A stretch of DNA of 18,267 nucleotides from an uncultured Oscillospiraceae bacterium (GTDB lineage Bacteria > Bacillota > Clostridia > Oscillospirales > Ruminococcaceae), in NCBI GenBank assembly GCA_910587465.1, contig CAJUMS010000053.1, positions 1 to 18,267 of the forward strand, read 5' to 3'. Of the stretch, positions 6,688 to 14,157 are shown piece by piece. A program made the translations under genes and the position numbers. The notes under the pieces are model-generated. The model saw only the letters and a program-made list of their open reading frames with translations, was not told the origin of the DNA and made no database searches. The first letter of the stretch is position 1. Each line of letters starts with the position of its first letter.

Positions 6688-6849
6688 ATGAGCAAACAAA
6701 CTCAAAGCTATATAAAGAGCGCAGCAGCGGGAGTGATCACGGGCGGACTGGCGTTTATGGCGGTAAAATCCCTCACGAACAACCGCCGCAAGCGTAAGTC
6801 GGCGGCTAAGGCATTTAAAGTGCTCGGCAGCTTTATGGACGCTATTTGA
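6688..6849 (+). CDS. small basic single-helix protein (53 aa)
   Basis: A short open frame starts with ATG and has AAAAAAGGAG about 13 bases upstream. It encodes a 53-residue protein with a small-residue-rich hydrophobic stretch at about 11-28 (AAAGVITGGLAFMAVKSL), a strongly basic patch NNRRKRK (31-37), and a short amphipathic tail ending FMDAI. The pattern of a Gly/Ala helix followed by a basic patch and a tail with a 'G.FMD' ending resembles small membrane-associated proteins common in Clostridia, whose function is unknown to me. A terminator follows ten bases after the stop, which supports it as a real monocistronic gene. Confidence 0.7.
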   Translation: MSKQTQSYIKSAAAGVITGGLAFMAVKSLTNNRRKRKSAAKAFKVLGSFMDAI

Positions 6850-6858
6850 CATTATTTG

Positions 6859-6888
6859 AACCCCCTCAGTTACAATGCTGAGGGGGTT
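6859..6888 (+). terminator. terminator of the 53-aa gene
   Basis: AACCCCCTCAG (6859-6869) pairs perfectly with CTGAGGGGGTT (6878-6888) around an 8-base loop, followed by AATATTATAAAT. The T-run is short, but position and stem strength support termination. Confidence 0.75.
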
Positions 6889-6909
6889 AATATTATAAAT
6901 TATTTACAA

Positions 6910-6942
6910 AAACCGCGCGGAAATGATACCTCCGCGCGGTTT
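6910..6942 (-). terminator. terminator of the SufC/SufB-D pair
   Basis: A perfect 12-bp stem (6910-6921 with 6931-6942) has a 9-base loop. Read on the minus strand it ends in a run of five T. It starts about 12 bases after the stop codon of the SufB/D-like gene. Confidence 0.85.
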
Positions 6943-6953
6943 CAATATGTGAG

Positions 6954-7901
6954 TTATTTAAGAAATCCCTTGATGATCTTCTCCTCCGCCTGTTCCTTGG
7001 TAAGTCCGAGCGAGCACAGCTTCATTATCTGCTCGCCCGCGATCTTTCCGATAGCAGCCTCGTGGATAAGTTCCGCGTCTACATTGGACGCGTTCAGCGC
7101 AGGCTGCGCGTCGACCTTTCCGTTATCGGCTATGATCGCATCGCACGCCGAATGTCCCGTACATCGGTTGTTTCCCTCAACGACGCTGTAAAACGCCTGA
7201 TGTGAGTTACCTCTCGCCACCGAACGCGATACTAAGTCCGCGCCGCTGTCCTCGCCCTCGAGCTTGACGTGAAAGTTAGTTACCGCGTCCTCCTCGTGAT
7301 CGGTCATTATGCGCTCGCGGACGATTATCTTCGCGTTTTTGCCGAGTTCCGCATTAGTAGTGCGGGTCGAACGGTCAACGCCGCCGAGCTGAATGGTATC
7401 CATTTCCAAGCGCGAATTCTCCTTCAGAAAACACTCGGTCACAGGGTCGATCTTTTTCAATCCCTCTCCCTCGCCCGTGCCGATATGCTTTTCCTTGTAA
7501 AGCACGGAGGAATCGGGCTCAAGAAAAAATCTGTGAATACCGTTGTGCCGCGCGTCCTCCTCGCCTTCGTTATGAACTCCGCAGCCCGCAACGATAACAA
7601 CGTCTGCGCCCTCGCCGATATAGAAATCGTTGTACACCAGATCGTCCACCGCCGTATGTGTTACGCAGGCAGGAATAAACACCGTTTCGCCCTTTGTAAA
7701 CGGCTTTACGGTTATGTCGATGCCGGGCTTGTCCGTCTTAGGGGTTATCGTAATGTTAGCGGAAGACTGCCTGCCCGCGCACTGCGTATCCTCGCGAATA
7801 TTGTAAGCGCCCGCAAAGCCCTTTTCCATGTCGAAATCGGAGATGACTTTCAGCATCTCGCCCGTTATATCGTTGAAATTCAAGTCCATCAAACCGCTCA
7901 T
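6954..7901 (-). CDS. SufB/SufD-family Fe-S scaffold protein (SmsB type)
   Basis: The 315-aa protein belongs to the SufB/SufD beta-helix family, in the short form found beside a SufC-like ATPase in anaerobes (SMS/SmsCB minimal systems). The conserved core is CTGHSACDAII (about 247-257) followed by DAELIHEAAIGKI (about 275-287) and the C-terminal GLTKEQAEEKIIKGFL. It is much shorter than full SufB (about 465-495 aa), lacking most of the N-terminal extension. The role is to form an Fe-S assembly scaffold with the ATPase. I chose ATG at 7901 because its ATGA overlaps the stop of the upstream gene, a classic translational coupling. A TTG two codons upstream is less likely. No SufS or SufU gene is present nearby. 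Confidence 0.9.
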   Translation of the reverse strand: MSGLMDLNFNDITGEMLKVISDFDMEKGFAGAYNIREDTQCAGRQSSANITITPKTDKPGIDITVKPFTKGETVFIPACVTHTAVDDLVYNDFYIGEGADVVIVAGCGVHNEGEEDARHNGIHRFFLEPDSSVLYKEKHIGTGEGEGLKKIDPVTECFLKENSRLEMDTIQLGGVDRSTRTTNAELGKNAKIIVRERIMTDHEEDAVTNFHVKLEGEDSGADLVSRSVARGNSHQAFYSVVEGNNRCTGHSACDAIIADNGKVDAQPALNASNVDAELIHEAAIGKIAGEQIMKLCSLGLTKEQAEEKIIKGFLK

Positions 7902-8620
7902 TTGCAATCCCCCATTCTCTTCGGACAGGCGCAGGTATATTCTCCTTGGAGCAGCGCCGGAAGTATATCTTCGCGCTTTCCCGCGATACGTATCTTGCCG
8001 TCGGCAACGACGATGATATCATCCGCTATCTGCAAAATGCGCTCCTGGTGCGAGATTACTATCAGCTCGCCGCGAGAATTGTTGCGTATCTCCTCAAACG
8101 TTTCCACGAGACGCGAAAAGCTCCACAGGTCGATGCCCGCCTCGGGCTCGTCGAACACCGACAGCTTGGCGCCGCGCGCCAACACCGTCGCGATTTCGAT
8201 ACGCTTAGCCTCGCCGCCCGACAGTGCGCCGCTCATTTCGCGGTCGATATACTCTTCCGCACACAAGCCCACCTTGCCGAGCAGACTGCACAGCTCCGAG
8301 TGTCCGAGACTGCCGCTTGCCGCCAATTCAAGCAGATCTCGAACTGTCAGCCCCTTGAATCGCACGGGCTGCTGAAACGCGTAAGCAACACCCTTTTTGG
8401 CGCGTTCGGTTATATCGAGATCGGTCAAATCCTCGCCGTCGAGCAGTATCCGTCCCGACACGGGCTTTTCCACACCCGCTATCAGTTTGGCGAGAGTGGT
8501 CTTTCCGCCGCCGTTTGGTCCCGTGATAACTGTCAGCCTGCCGTTGGTTTTGCAGGATATCCCGTTGATTATGGGCTCGCCGTTCGGCAAACTCCAGTAC
8601 AGATCATTTATTTCAAGCAA
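7898..8620 (-). CDS. sufC: SufC-like ABC ATPase of Fe-S assembly (SmsC type)
   Basis: This is a 240-aa soluble ABC ATPase. Walker A is GPNGGGKT (34-41), the Q-loop FQQP spans 82-85, the signature LSGGEAKR is at 133-140, Walker B SVFDEPE is at 154-160, and the switch His is H191. FDEPEAGIDLWS is the form typical of SufC. The C-terminus ends in a cysteine-rich tail (C230, C232, C239), discussed separately. I chose the TTG start at 8620 because a perfect AAGGAGG lies eight bases upstream and homology begins there. A longer reading from 8692 would begin inside the -35 box. It is cotranscribed with the SufB/D-like gene through a 4-base overlap. Confidence 0.92.
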   Translation of the reverse strand: MLEINDLYWSLPNGEPIINGISCKTNGRLTVITGPNGGGKTTLAKLIAGVEKPVSGRILLDGEDLTDLDITERAKKGVAYAFQQPVRFKGLTVRDLLELAASGSLGHSELCSLLGKVGLCAEEYIDREMSGALSGGEAKRIEIATVLARGAKLSVFDEPEAGIDLWSFSRLVETFEEIRNNSRGELIVISHQERILQIADDIIVVADGKIRIAGKREDILPALLQGEYTCACPKRMGDCK

Positions 8621-8663
8621 AAGCCTTGCCTCCTTCTTAATGCACTTTTGAACGTATACCCAT

Positions 8664-8692
8664 ATTGTACCACATCGACATTTTTTTGTCAA
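8664..8692 (-). promoter_or_regulatory. extended -10 sigma-A promoter of the sufC operon
   Basis: TTGACA (8692-8687) and TACAAT (8669-8664) are separated by 17 bases, with TGG directly before the -10 box (extended -10). The leader is about 37 nt. It diverges from the promoter at 8764-8792. Confidence 0.85.
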
Positions 8693-8763
8693 GATACTTT
8701 ATTCAATACACTTATAATACCACTCTTTGCATACATAATACCGACGATTTCCGAAATCCGCAC

Positions 8764-8792
8764 TTGACACGAAGACTAAAATGTTGTACAAT
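8764..8792 (+). promoter_or_regulatory. sigma-A promoter of the SPFH gene
   Basis: TTGACA (8764-8769), a 17-bp spacer and TACAAT (8787-8792). A small palindrome GATTTC-C-GAAATC (8746-8758) sits just upstream of the -35 box and could be a protein site. That last point is weak. Confidence 0.82.
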
Positions 8793-8840
8793 AATATTAA
8801 GCTATCTATCGGCTTATTACTGTAAAGGAGAAATTTTACT

Positions 8841-10172
8841 ATGGGTTTACTTAAAGCGGGTATGGGTGCGCTTTCCGGTGCGCTGGCGGATTCCTGGAGA
8901 GACTATTTCTACTGCGATGCGCTCAGCTCCGAGGTGCTTGCGGCGCGCGGCTGGAAGCGCGTAGGCGGCAAGTCCTCCAATACCAAGGGCAGTGATAACG
9001 TTATCTCCAACGGTTCCATAATCAACGTTAACGAGGGTCAGTGTGTACTTATAATCGACGGTGGAAAGGTCGCAGAGGTCTGCGCTGAACCGGGCGAGTT
9101 CGTTTATGATACATCCTCCGAGCCGAGCATATTCTACGGTGACCTTGGCGAAAGTATAAAGGCAACATTCAATTCGATAGGCAAGCGCTTTGCGTTCGGC
9201 GGCGAGGCTCCAAAGGATCAGCGCGTTTATTTTATCAACACCAAGGAGATCATGGGCAACCGCTACGGCACGGCCACACCTATCCCATTCCGCGTTGTGG
9301 ACAGGAATATTGGTCTTGACGTGGACGTTTCACTACGCTGCAACGGCGAGTATTCCTACCGTATCACCAACCCTGTGCTGTTTTTCAGCAACGTCTGCGG
9401 CAACTTCGGCGACACCTATCCCAAGCGCACCATGGACAGCATGCTGAAAACCGAGATCGTTACGGCTCTTCAGCCCGCTCTCGGCAAGATATCCGACACC
9501 GGAGTGCGCCCGAGCAGTCTCCCGTCGCACACTATGGAGATTTGCGATGCGCTCAACGAGATACTGTCCAAAAAGTGGGGCGAGCTGCGCGGCATGGCTA
9601 TAAGCTCGTTCAATATGAATCCGCCCTCGCTCTCCGCGGAGGACGAGGCTTTGATCAAAGATCTCCAGAGAACCGCCGTAATGCGCGATCCGGGTATGGC
9701 AGCCGCTCACCTCACACAGGCTCAGGGTGAGGCTATGAGGACTGCCGCGGGCAACGCGGGCGGCGCGGCAATGGGCTTTTTTGGTATGAATATGGCTCAG
9801 CAGACAGGCGGCATAAACGCGGGCAATCTGTACAATATGGCAGCTCAGCAGAACGCTCAGCCGCCGCAGGCAGCCCCCGCTCCCGCAGCGGCGCAGAGCG
9901 CGGCAAGCTGGTCTTGCTCCTGCGGCGCGGTCAATACGGGCAAGTTCTGCACCTCCTGCGGTGCCCAGAGACCCGTGAGTACCGACGGTTGGACGTGCAC
10001 ATGCGGTGCGGTGAACAAGGGCAAATTCTGTATGGAATGCGGAAAGCCCAAGCCCGCGGGAATGCCGCTTTACAAGTGCGACAAGTGCGGCTGGGAGCCC
10101 GATGACCCTTCCAAACCCCCGAAGTTCTGTCCCGAATGCGGGGACCCGTTTGACGCTAACGACATAGTATAA
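8841..10172 (+). CDS. SPFH-domain protein with three C-terminal zinc ribbons (YdjI-like)
   Basis: The 443-aa protein has the SPFH/Band-7-related core of the YdjI ('virion core protein-like') family at about 30-285. A Gly/Ala/Gln/Pro-rich linker (about 286-355) and three small zinc ribbons follow. Their cysteines are C359/C361/C370/C373, C386/C388/C397/C400 and C413/C416/C430/C433. Proteins of this family assemble at the membrane and are linked in Bacillus to the PspA-type envelope-stress operon ydjFGHI. No pspA-like partner is present here. The gene is monocistronic, with its own promoter and terminator. The start ATG has AAAGGAG about 11 bases upstream. The first two ribbons are near-duplicates of each other (CxCGAVNxGKFCxxCG), suggesting internal duplication. 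Confidence 0.87.
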   Translation: MGLLKAGMGALSGALADSWRDYFYCDALSSEVLAARGWKRVGGKSSNTKGSDNVISNGSIINVNEGQCVLIIDGGKVAEVCAEPGEFVYDTSSEPSIFYGDLGESIKATFNSIGKRFAFGGEAPKDQRVYFINTKEIMGNRYGTATPIPFRVVDRNIGLDVDVSLRCNGEYSYRITNPVLFFSNVCGNFGDTYPKRTMDSMLKTEIVTALQPALGKISDTGVRPSSLPSHTMEICDALNEILSKKWGELRGMAISSFNMNPPSLSAEDEALIKDLQRTAVMRDPGMAAAHLTQAQGEAMRTAAGNAGGAAMGFFGMNMAQQTGGINAGNLYNMAAQQNAQPPQAAPAPAAAQSAASWSCSCGAVNTGKFCTSCGAQRPVSTDGWTCTCGAVNKGKFCMECGKPKPAGMPLYKCDKCGWEPDDPSKPPKFCPECGDPFDANDIV

Positions 10173-10259
10173 AACAAACAACCGCCAAGACCAATGGGCG
10201 CGCGTTGCAGAAGTTTTCTAAATCGTTACAGACAAACTGCGGATGTGAAAATAAAAAAT

Positions 10260-10295
10260 ATCGGTAGCACCGGATTGATACTACCGATTTTTTTT
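10260..10295 (+). terminator. terminator of the SPFH gene
   Basis: ATCGGTAG (10260-10267) pairs with CTACCGAT (10281-10288) around a 13-base loop and is followed by eight T. This is a standard intrinsic terminator. Nothing else recognisable lies between it and 10410. Confidence 0.9.
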
Positions 10296-10409
10296 ATCGT
10301 ATCATAATTATTTAATAATAACTGCTATGGTTATTGTATAGGACTTGTATACGAAACAAGACAAATCAGATCAACTCCTTCGCTTTTTGCGTTTAACCGT
10401 TTCAGAAGG

Positions 10410-10680
10410 TTAGGTCTTACCCAAGGAATGCTCCTTAATAAACTCAATAAACCTCCGCGATGGCATATCGAGCTTTTCGTAATTCCGGAAAATAAACGCT
10501 ATACTGAAGGTCATATCCTTATCCTCAAAGGGAACAAATCGCAGATTTTTAAACAAAGAATGAGCTTCGATTGGAACACAGAACATTATCCCTTTGTTGG
10601 TGTTTATCAAACTGCAAGCACAACAATCGAGATGGTTCTCTTAAAAACCTTATTCACACAATCAACCCTTTCATAAATTT
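10410..10680 (-). pseudogene. remnant of a LysR-family regulator (C-terminal end)
   Basis: Minus-strand translation of 10610-10410 gives a LysR-type effector-domain C-terminus: NTNKGIMFCVP, then NLRFVPFEDKDM, then PSRRFIEFIKEHS before the stop at 10410. The preceding stretch (about 10680-10610) continues plausibly (CVNKVFKRTISIVVLAV) but in another reading frame, so at least one frameshift is needed. The helix-turn-helix half is missing altogether. A LysR regulator is about 290-300 aa, so roughly a third remains. The family assignment rests on pattern recognition of a short segment. Confidence 0.55.
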
Positions 10681-10696
10681 GTAAACATAGCCATGA

Positions 10697-10720
10697 AAGT
10701 CCCGACGTATACCGGGACTT
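10697..10720. other. perfect 8-bp palindromic hairpin
   Basis: AAGTCCCG (10697-10704) and CGGGACTT (10713-10720) flank the loop ACGTATAC. No T-run follows on either strand beyond three T. It lies downstream of the minus-directed operator/promoter at 10771-10845 and could be a weak attenuator or an operator dyad. The interval 10681-10854 holds otherwise only that operator. Confidence 0.4.
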
Positions 10721-10788
10721 ATGGTGTTCCGTTTTTGACGGGCGTGTGTCTTCAGGAGGCAGATGATTCAAGTATATAGTTCCCGTCC

Positions 10789-10845
10789 GATTTTCAATAT
10801 TTATCACTTGAATTTCAAAAAAAATACTTAACTGACATGAAAGCG
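10789..10845 (-). promoter_or_regulatory. LytTR-type operator module, copy 1
   Basis: This is one of three 57-bp modules in the window that align with no gaps. On the minus strand it has TCAGTTAAGT, a degenerate second repeat TTCAAGTGA about 20 bp later, then TTGAAA (10797-10792) as -35 box. A possible -10 TATACT lies at 10776-10771 (15-bp spacer). It points leftward into the LysR remnant and begins ten bases beyond the 3' end of the chemoreceptor gene. It is the most diverged of the three copies, in keeping with a decaying target. Confidence 0.65.
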
Positions 10846-10854
10846 GCGTATATC

Positions 10855-12837
10855 TTACCCAAAACGTTCAAGATGCTTCTTCAACAGTGCCACCTGACTA
10901 TCGAGCTCCTCGCTTGCGGCAGCGGAATTCTGCGCCGCGGAGTCTGTTTTCTCAATGATAGCCTCAACCTCGCCGAGCTTTGCCGATATCTCCGAAAGCA
11001 TAGTCTTCTGCTCCTCGGATACGTCGGCTATCTCCGATACCGAGCCGCTTATCAGACTTGTTTCCCGAACGATCTCATCGAGCATTTCAGCTGTCGAGTT
11101 TGCCGCTTCGGTACCGCTTCCGATCGCCTTTAAGGTATTTTCGATAAGCTCCGCCGTAATCTTTGAGGCTTCGCCGGATTTTGCCGCGAGATTGCGCACC
11201 TCCTCCGCGACAACCGCGAATCCCTTGCCCGCCGCTCCCGCGCGAGCAGCTTCAATAGACGCGTTGAGCGCCAGAATATTTGTCTGAAACGCTATGTCCT
11301 CAATTGTGGAATTGATCTTGACTATCTCGTCCGCGGAACGCGAAATGCTGTCCATGATATTAACAAGCTCCTGCATTTTTTCATTGCCCGCGCTTACCGT
11401 GTCGGCGGCTTTGAGCGCTTTTTCCTTAACATTAAACGCATTCTCCGCTGACTGCGATACCCTGTTGTTGATATCACCAAGATTTTCGGAAACCTCAACG
11501 ATAAGCTTTGTTTCATCATTGACGGCACGGGCAAGCTGTGCCGCTCCTACGGATACGCTGCGCGAGCCGCCCGATATCTGCTCAAATACCGTGTTAAGCT
11601 CCGCGAAGGTGGAATTCATTGCACCGCAGATATGCCTTATAGACTGCTCCATCGCGGTGAATTCCCCGACAAATGTAAGTGAACTGTCATATACGAACCT
11701 ACCGTCCGACATATCCGAAAGTATCTTCTCTATACCGTCAATGTACGATTTCAGCGATTTGTTTGTTCTCATTAGCGCGCCGCAGATAGTGCCTATCTCA
11801 TCGTTTGCGGATTCGGGGTAGTTATGTTCCAGAACGCCGTTAGACATATCCGTGACGATATTCTCTATTGCCGACATCGGCTTCAGACGCTTTGTGAACT
11901 TCAGCCAGAAGAACAGTCCCCCGCCGAATATTGCCGCAAGCGAAACTATCACCGCCAGAATAATAATATCGTTCAACCGCGACATCGCCTCATTGTAATC
12001 CGCCGCATAAAGCACCTTCCAGCCCGTAGAACCGACAGGTACGACGGGGAAATAGCGCATAGAGCCGTCATAGCCCTTGCCCGAAACGACGTTTGTGCTT
12101 CCCGACGCTGCAAGAACCTCGCTGTAAATAGGCGCAATGTCAACGAGCTTTGTGACTTTCTCGGTTTTGCCGTCGTCGAGCAGTCTGTGTGAATAATCCT
12201 GATTTTCAGCGTGAGCCACTATGTTGTCGCTTCCGTCTACCAGCACCGCGTATCCGCCCTCGTCCGCCTTAAGTTCTTGGCATACCGAGACCAACTCGCC
12301 GATCTCGATGTCCAATCCGCACACGCCCAGCACCTCGTTCCCCGAAAGCAGTGGACTGGCAACGGTGATAACGATCTTTCCGGTTATTGCATCTATATAC
12401 GGATCGGTAATAATCGTTGCACGGGTGCTTTTGGCGCTTTGGTACCACCCGCGTTCCTGCGCGACGTAATTATCCGCGACGGGATAAACGCTGCATACCA
12501 TTCCCACCGTATCGGTCTCCCACGCGAGATATCCGTTCATAATGCTTGCGGATGTAGTGTGAACGACGTCCAGCATATGTTTTTGCAGCTCTTCGCCATG
12601 AAACTGCTGTTCAACCGCGGTCTTGGCAAAATCCTCCGCTATTGTCGTGTGCTTGGTGAACCACGTGTCCATTTTGGCAGATTCCGCCGCGACTGTGTGA
12701 TACAGATCCGATTTTATGGAGCTTGTATACCTGATATTAACGTTCACGGAAAAAATAAGGCAGACGGCTATCAGCGCCGCCGCCAGCATTCCCGCCGATG
12801 ACAACAAAATGCTTGTGAGCAGACTTTTCTTTTTCAT
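10855..12837 (-). CDS. methyl-accepting chemotaxis protein with dCache amino-acid sensor
   Basis: The 660-aa transmembrane chemoreceptor is built as TM1 (about 8-30), extracytoplasmic double Cache domain (about 35-283), TM2 (about 289-311), HAMP (about 312-365), and methyl-accepting coiled coil with the conserved CheA/CheW-binding tip around 513-553 (EDIAFQTNILALNASIEAAR, then GKGFAVVAEEVRNLA). The Cache domain keeps all six residues of the amino-acid-binding motif known from PctA: Y124, R129, W131, Y147, D149, D176, with the same spacing. It probably binds an amino acid or related amine. There is no C-terminal pentapeptide for CheR/CheB tethering. Start ATG with GGAGGAAA seven bases upstream. 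It follows the GGDEF gene by 41 bp and is likely cotranscribed with it from the LytTR-controlled promoter. Confidence 0.95.
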   Translation of the reverse strand: MKKKSLLTSILLSSAGMLAAALIAVCLIFSVNVNIRYTSSIKSDLYHTVAAESAKMDTWFTKHTTIAEDFAKTAVEQQFHGEELQKHMLDVVHTTSASIMNGYLAWETDTVGMVCSVYPVADNYVAQERGWYQSAKSTRATIITDPYIDAITGKIVITVASPLLSGNEVLGVCGLDIEIGELVSVCQELKADEGGYAVLVDGSDNIVAHAENQDYSHRLLDDGKTEKVTKLVDIAPIYSEVLAASGSTNVVSGKGYDGSMRYFPVVPVGSTGWKVLYAADYNEAMSRLNDIIILAVIVSLAAIFGGGLFFWLKFTKRLKPMSAIENIVTDMSNGVLEHNYPESANDEIGTICGALMRTNKSLKSYIDGIEKILSDMSDGRFVYDSSLTFVGEFTAMEQSIRHICGAMNSTFAELNTVFEQISGGSRSVSVGAAQLARAVNDETKLIVEVSENLGDINNRVSQSAENAFNVKEKALKAADTVSAGNEKMQELVNIMDSISRSADEIVKINSTIEDIAFQTNILALNASIEAARAGAAGKGFAVVAEEVRNLAAKSGEASKITAELIENTLKAIGSGTEAANSTAEMLDEIVRETSLISGSVSEIADVSEEQKTMLSEISAKLGEVEAIIEKTDSAAQNSAAASEELDSQVALLKKHLERFG

Positions 12838-12878
12838 AACAATTTCCTCCGTTGTATTTGATTCATCTTTTATGCGGA

Positions 12879-13898
12879 TTATCTGCGCCTGTCAATACCG
12901 GCTTTCCGATAATAATTGTCTTTCTCCTTATACATCAGCGTTTCCGCTTCGTCAATAAGCCCTTGCAAATCGTTTCGGTAATTATTGTTCCAGACAGCTC
13001 CGATCGCCAGATTCACCGAATTTTCAACGGAGTTTTTCCGCAAAAGATCTATACGCTTTTTCAGAGTATCCTCATCAATGTCCGCGCAAACGGCAAGCAG
13101 CTCGTCGCCTCCGAGACGAATAAGACCGTATTCCCCAAACGCACTTTTCAGACTTTCGGAAGCGCGGCAAATCAGTTCGTCACCGGCTTTATGCCCCATA
13201 GTATCATTTGTTCGCTTTAGACCTGTAATATCGCAGTACACAACGCCCATGCTCCGTTCACTTCCGATATTGGATACCAAATCGTCCAGCGCGTATCTGT
13301 TGCCCAGACCCGTCAGATGATCACATCGGCTGATTTCACAAAGTTTATTCATCATATCACGCTGTTTAATCATCGAACCGATAAAATCTCCAACCGCCCG
13401 AAGCATTTTCAAGGTTCGTTTCATATTGCGTTTCGGCGGATTGTCTATACCGTAAAAACCAATGACGCTATCATCGTTGTAAAGCGGAACGACAATAATC
13501 GAATGAATATCCTGACTTTTCAGCTTCTGGTATTGCAGCGGATAATCCGGAAGCATTTTCTCTATGTCATCAAAAATGATATTTTTATCTTCGCCGAAAT
13601 AATTATACCAGTTTTCGCAGACCTGCGGCGGCAGGTTCTGAAGATTTTCTTTTTCGGAAGTTATTCCCACGGCAGTCCATTCGTATGTATTATCATCACC
13701 ACCGCGTGAATTTTTTTCAAAAATATAGGTTCTTTCTCCGTCCAGTTCATTTCCTAGAAATTCAAGGATAATCTCAATGGATTTCTCCGGATCGGGTTCG
13801 CAAGCTGCGCGTTTTATTCCGCTGTTTACACGTGCCTCAATTTTAATTTTTTTATTTGAGTTTGGCAAAATGATTTTAAGCAGACCTTTCTTTCCCAT
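12879..13898 (-). CDS. GAF-GGDEF diguanylate cyclase
   Basis: The 339-aa cytosolic protein has no membrane helix. A GAF-like sensor domain at about 35-175 is followed by a GGDEF domain at about 185-330. The active-site loop is RLGGDEL (about 261-267), with Leu for the usual Phe. The other signature residues are kept: DHLTGLGNR (about 193-201) and the metal/guanine region CDITGLKRTND (about 222-232). There is no RxxD inhibitory site before the loop. It probably makes c-di-GMP, with activity to be shown. I chose ATG at 13898, which has GGAG nine bases upstream. The ATG at 13913 overlaps that ribosome binding site and has none of its own. Its promoter carries LytTR-like repeats, linking it to the adjacent two-component system. 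Confidence 0.88.
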   Translation of the reverse strand: MGKKGLLKIILPNSNKKIKIEARVNSGIKRAACEPDPEKSIEIILEFLGNELDGERTYIFEKNSRGGDDNTYEWTAVGITSEKENLQNLPPQVCENWYNYFGEDKNIIFDDIEKMLPDYPLQYQKLKSQDIHSIIVVPLYNDDSVIGFYGIDNPPKRNMKRTLKMLRAVGDFIGSMIKQRDMMNKLCEISRCDHLTGLGNRYALDDLVSNIGSERSMGVVYCDITGLKRTNDTMGHKAGDELICRASESLKSAFGEYGLIRLGGDELLAVCADIDEDTLKKRIDLLRKNSVENSVNLAIGAVWNNNYRNDLQGLIDEAETLMYKEKDNYYRKAGIDRRR

Positions 13899-13961
13899 AA
13901 AACAGTTCTCCATTCACAAAGAGCGTTTGAAAAACCACTCCATAAAAATTCTACAAATTAA

Positions 13962-13990
13962 ATTTTAACAAGATCTATTGCGATTTTCAA
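13962..13990 (-). promoter_or_regulatory. promoter of the GGDEF-chemoreceptor operon
   Basis: On the minus strand TTGAAA (13990-13985) and TAAAAT (13967-13962) are 17 bases apart. The -35 box is the end of the conserved 57-bp operator module. The leader is about 57 nt. The sub-optimal boxes fit a promoter that needs an activator. Confidence 0.75.
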
Positions 13991-14038
13991 TATATATCAC
14001 TTAATTGACGGAAAAATCACTTAATTGACATTGAAGCG
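13982..14038 (-). promoter_or_regulatory. LytTR-type operator module, copy 2
   Basis: Two identical 14-base repeats (ATCACTTAATTGAC on the plus strand, 13996-14009 and 14016-14029) recur at exactly 20-bp period. On the minus strand this reads TCAATTAAGTGA twice, close to the ACAGTTAAG-type repeats bound by AgrA-like LytTR domains. The second repeat ends about six bases before the -35 box of the GGDEF promoter. It lies between the divergent GGDEF and response-regulator genes, but about 70 bp from the latter's promoter. Confidence 0.82.
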
Positions 14039-14100
14039 ATAATCCAGCGTCATTGCCATTTAAAACCATATTTTTCCAGATGTGCGACGTTCGACAAATA

Positions 14101-14129
14101 TTGACTTATTTATTATTTTATGATATAAT
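14101..14129 (+). promoter_or_regulatory. sigma-A promoter of the LytTR regulator gene
   Basis: TTGACT (14101-14106) and a perfect TATAAT (14124-14129) with a 17-bp spacer. The leader is short, about 22 nt. This promoter looks constitutive, unlike the neighbouring LytTR-box promoters. Confidence 0.85.
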
Positions 14130-14157
14130 CTAATGTAAAGAGGGAGTGATAAACCGA

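Noticed and set aside
7269..8375. 368-codon open frame on the plus strand
   Set aside because: It is antisense to the SufB/D-like and SufC-like genes, whose motifs, starts and overlap are unambiguous.
9333..10181. 282-codon open frame on the minus strand
   Set aside because: It is antisense to the SPFH/zinc-ribbon gene, and its apparent low-complexity composition mirrors the coding strand.
10428..10676. 82-codon plus-strand frame opposite the LysR remnant
   Set aside because: The minus strand gives a family-like sequence, while this frame has no ribosome binding site or recognisable motif.
10607..10807. 66-codon minus-strand frame from a GTG inside operator copy 1
   Set aside because: The start lies within the -35/operator region and would not be transcribed from that promoter. 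Only its last 15-20 codons are used, as part of the LysR remnant.
14146..14157. GTG start four codons upstream for the LytTR regulator
   Set aside because: The GTG is part of the ribosome binding site serving the TTG at 14158.
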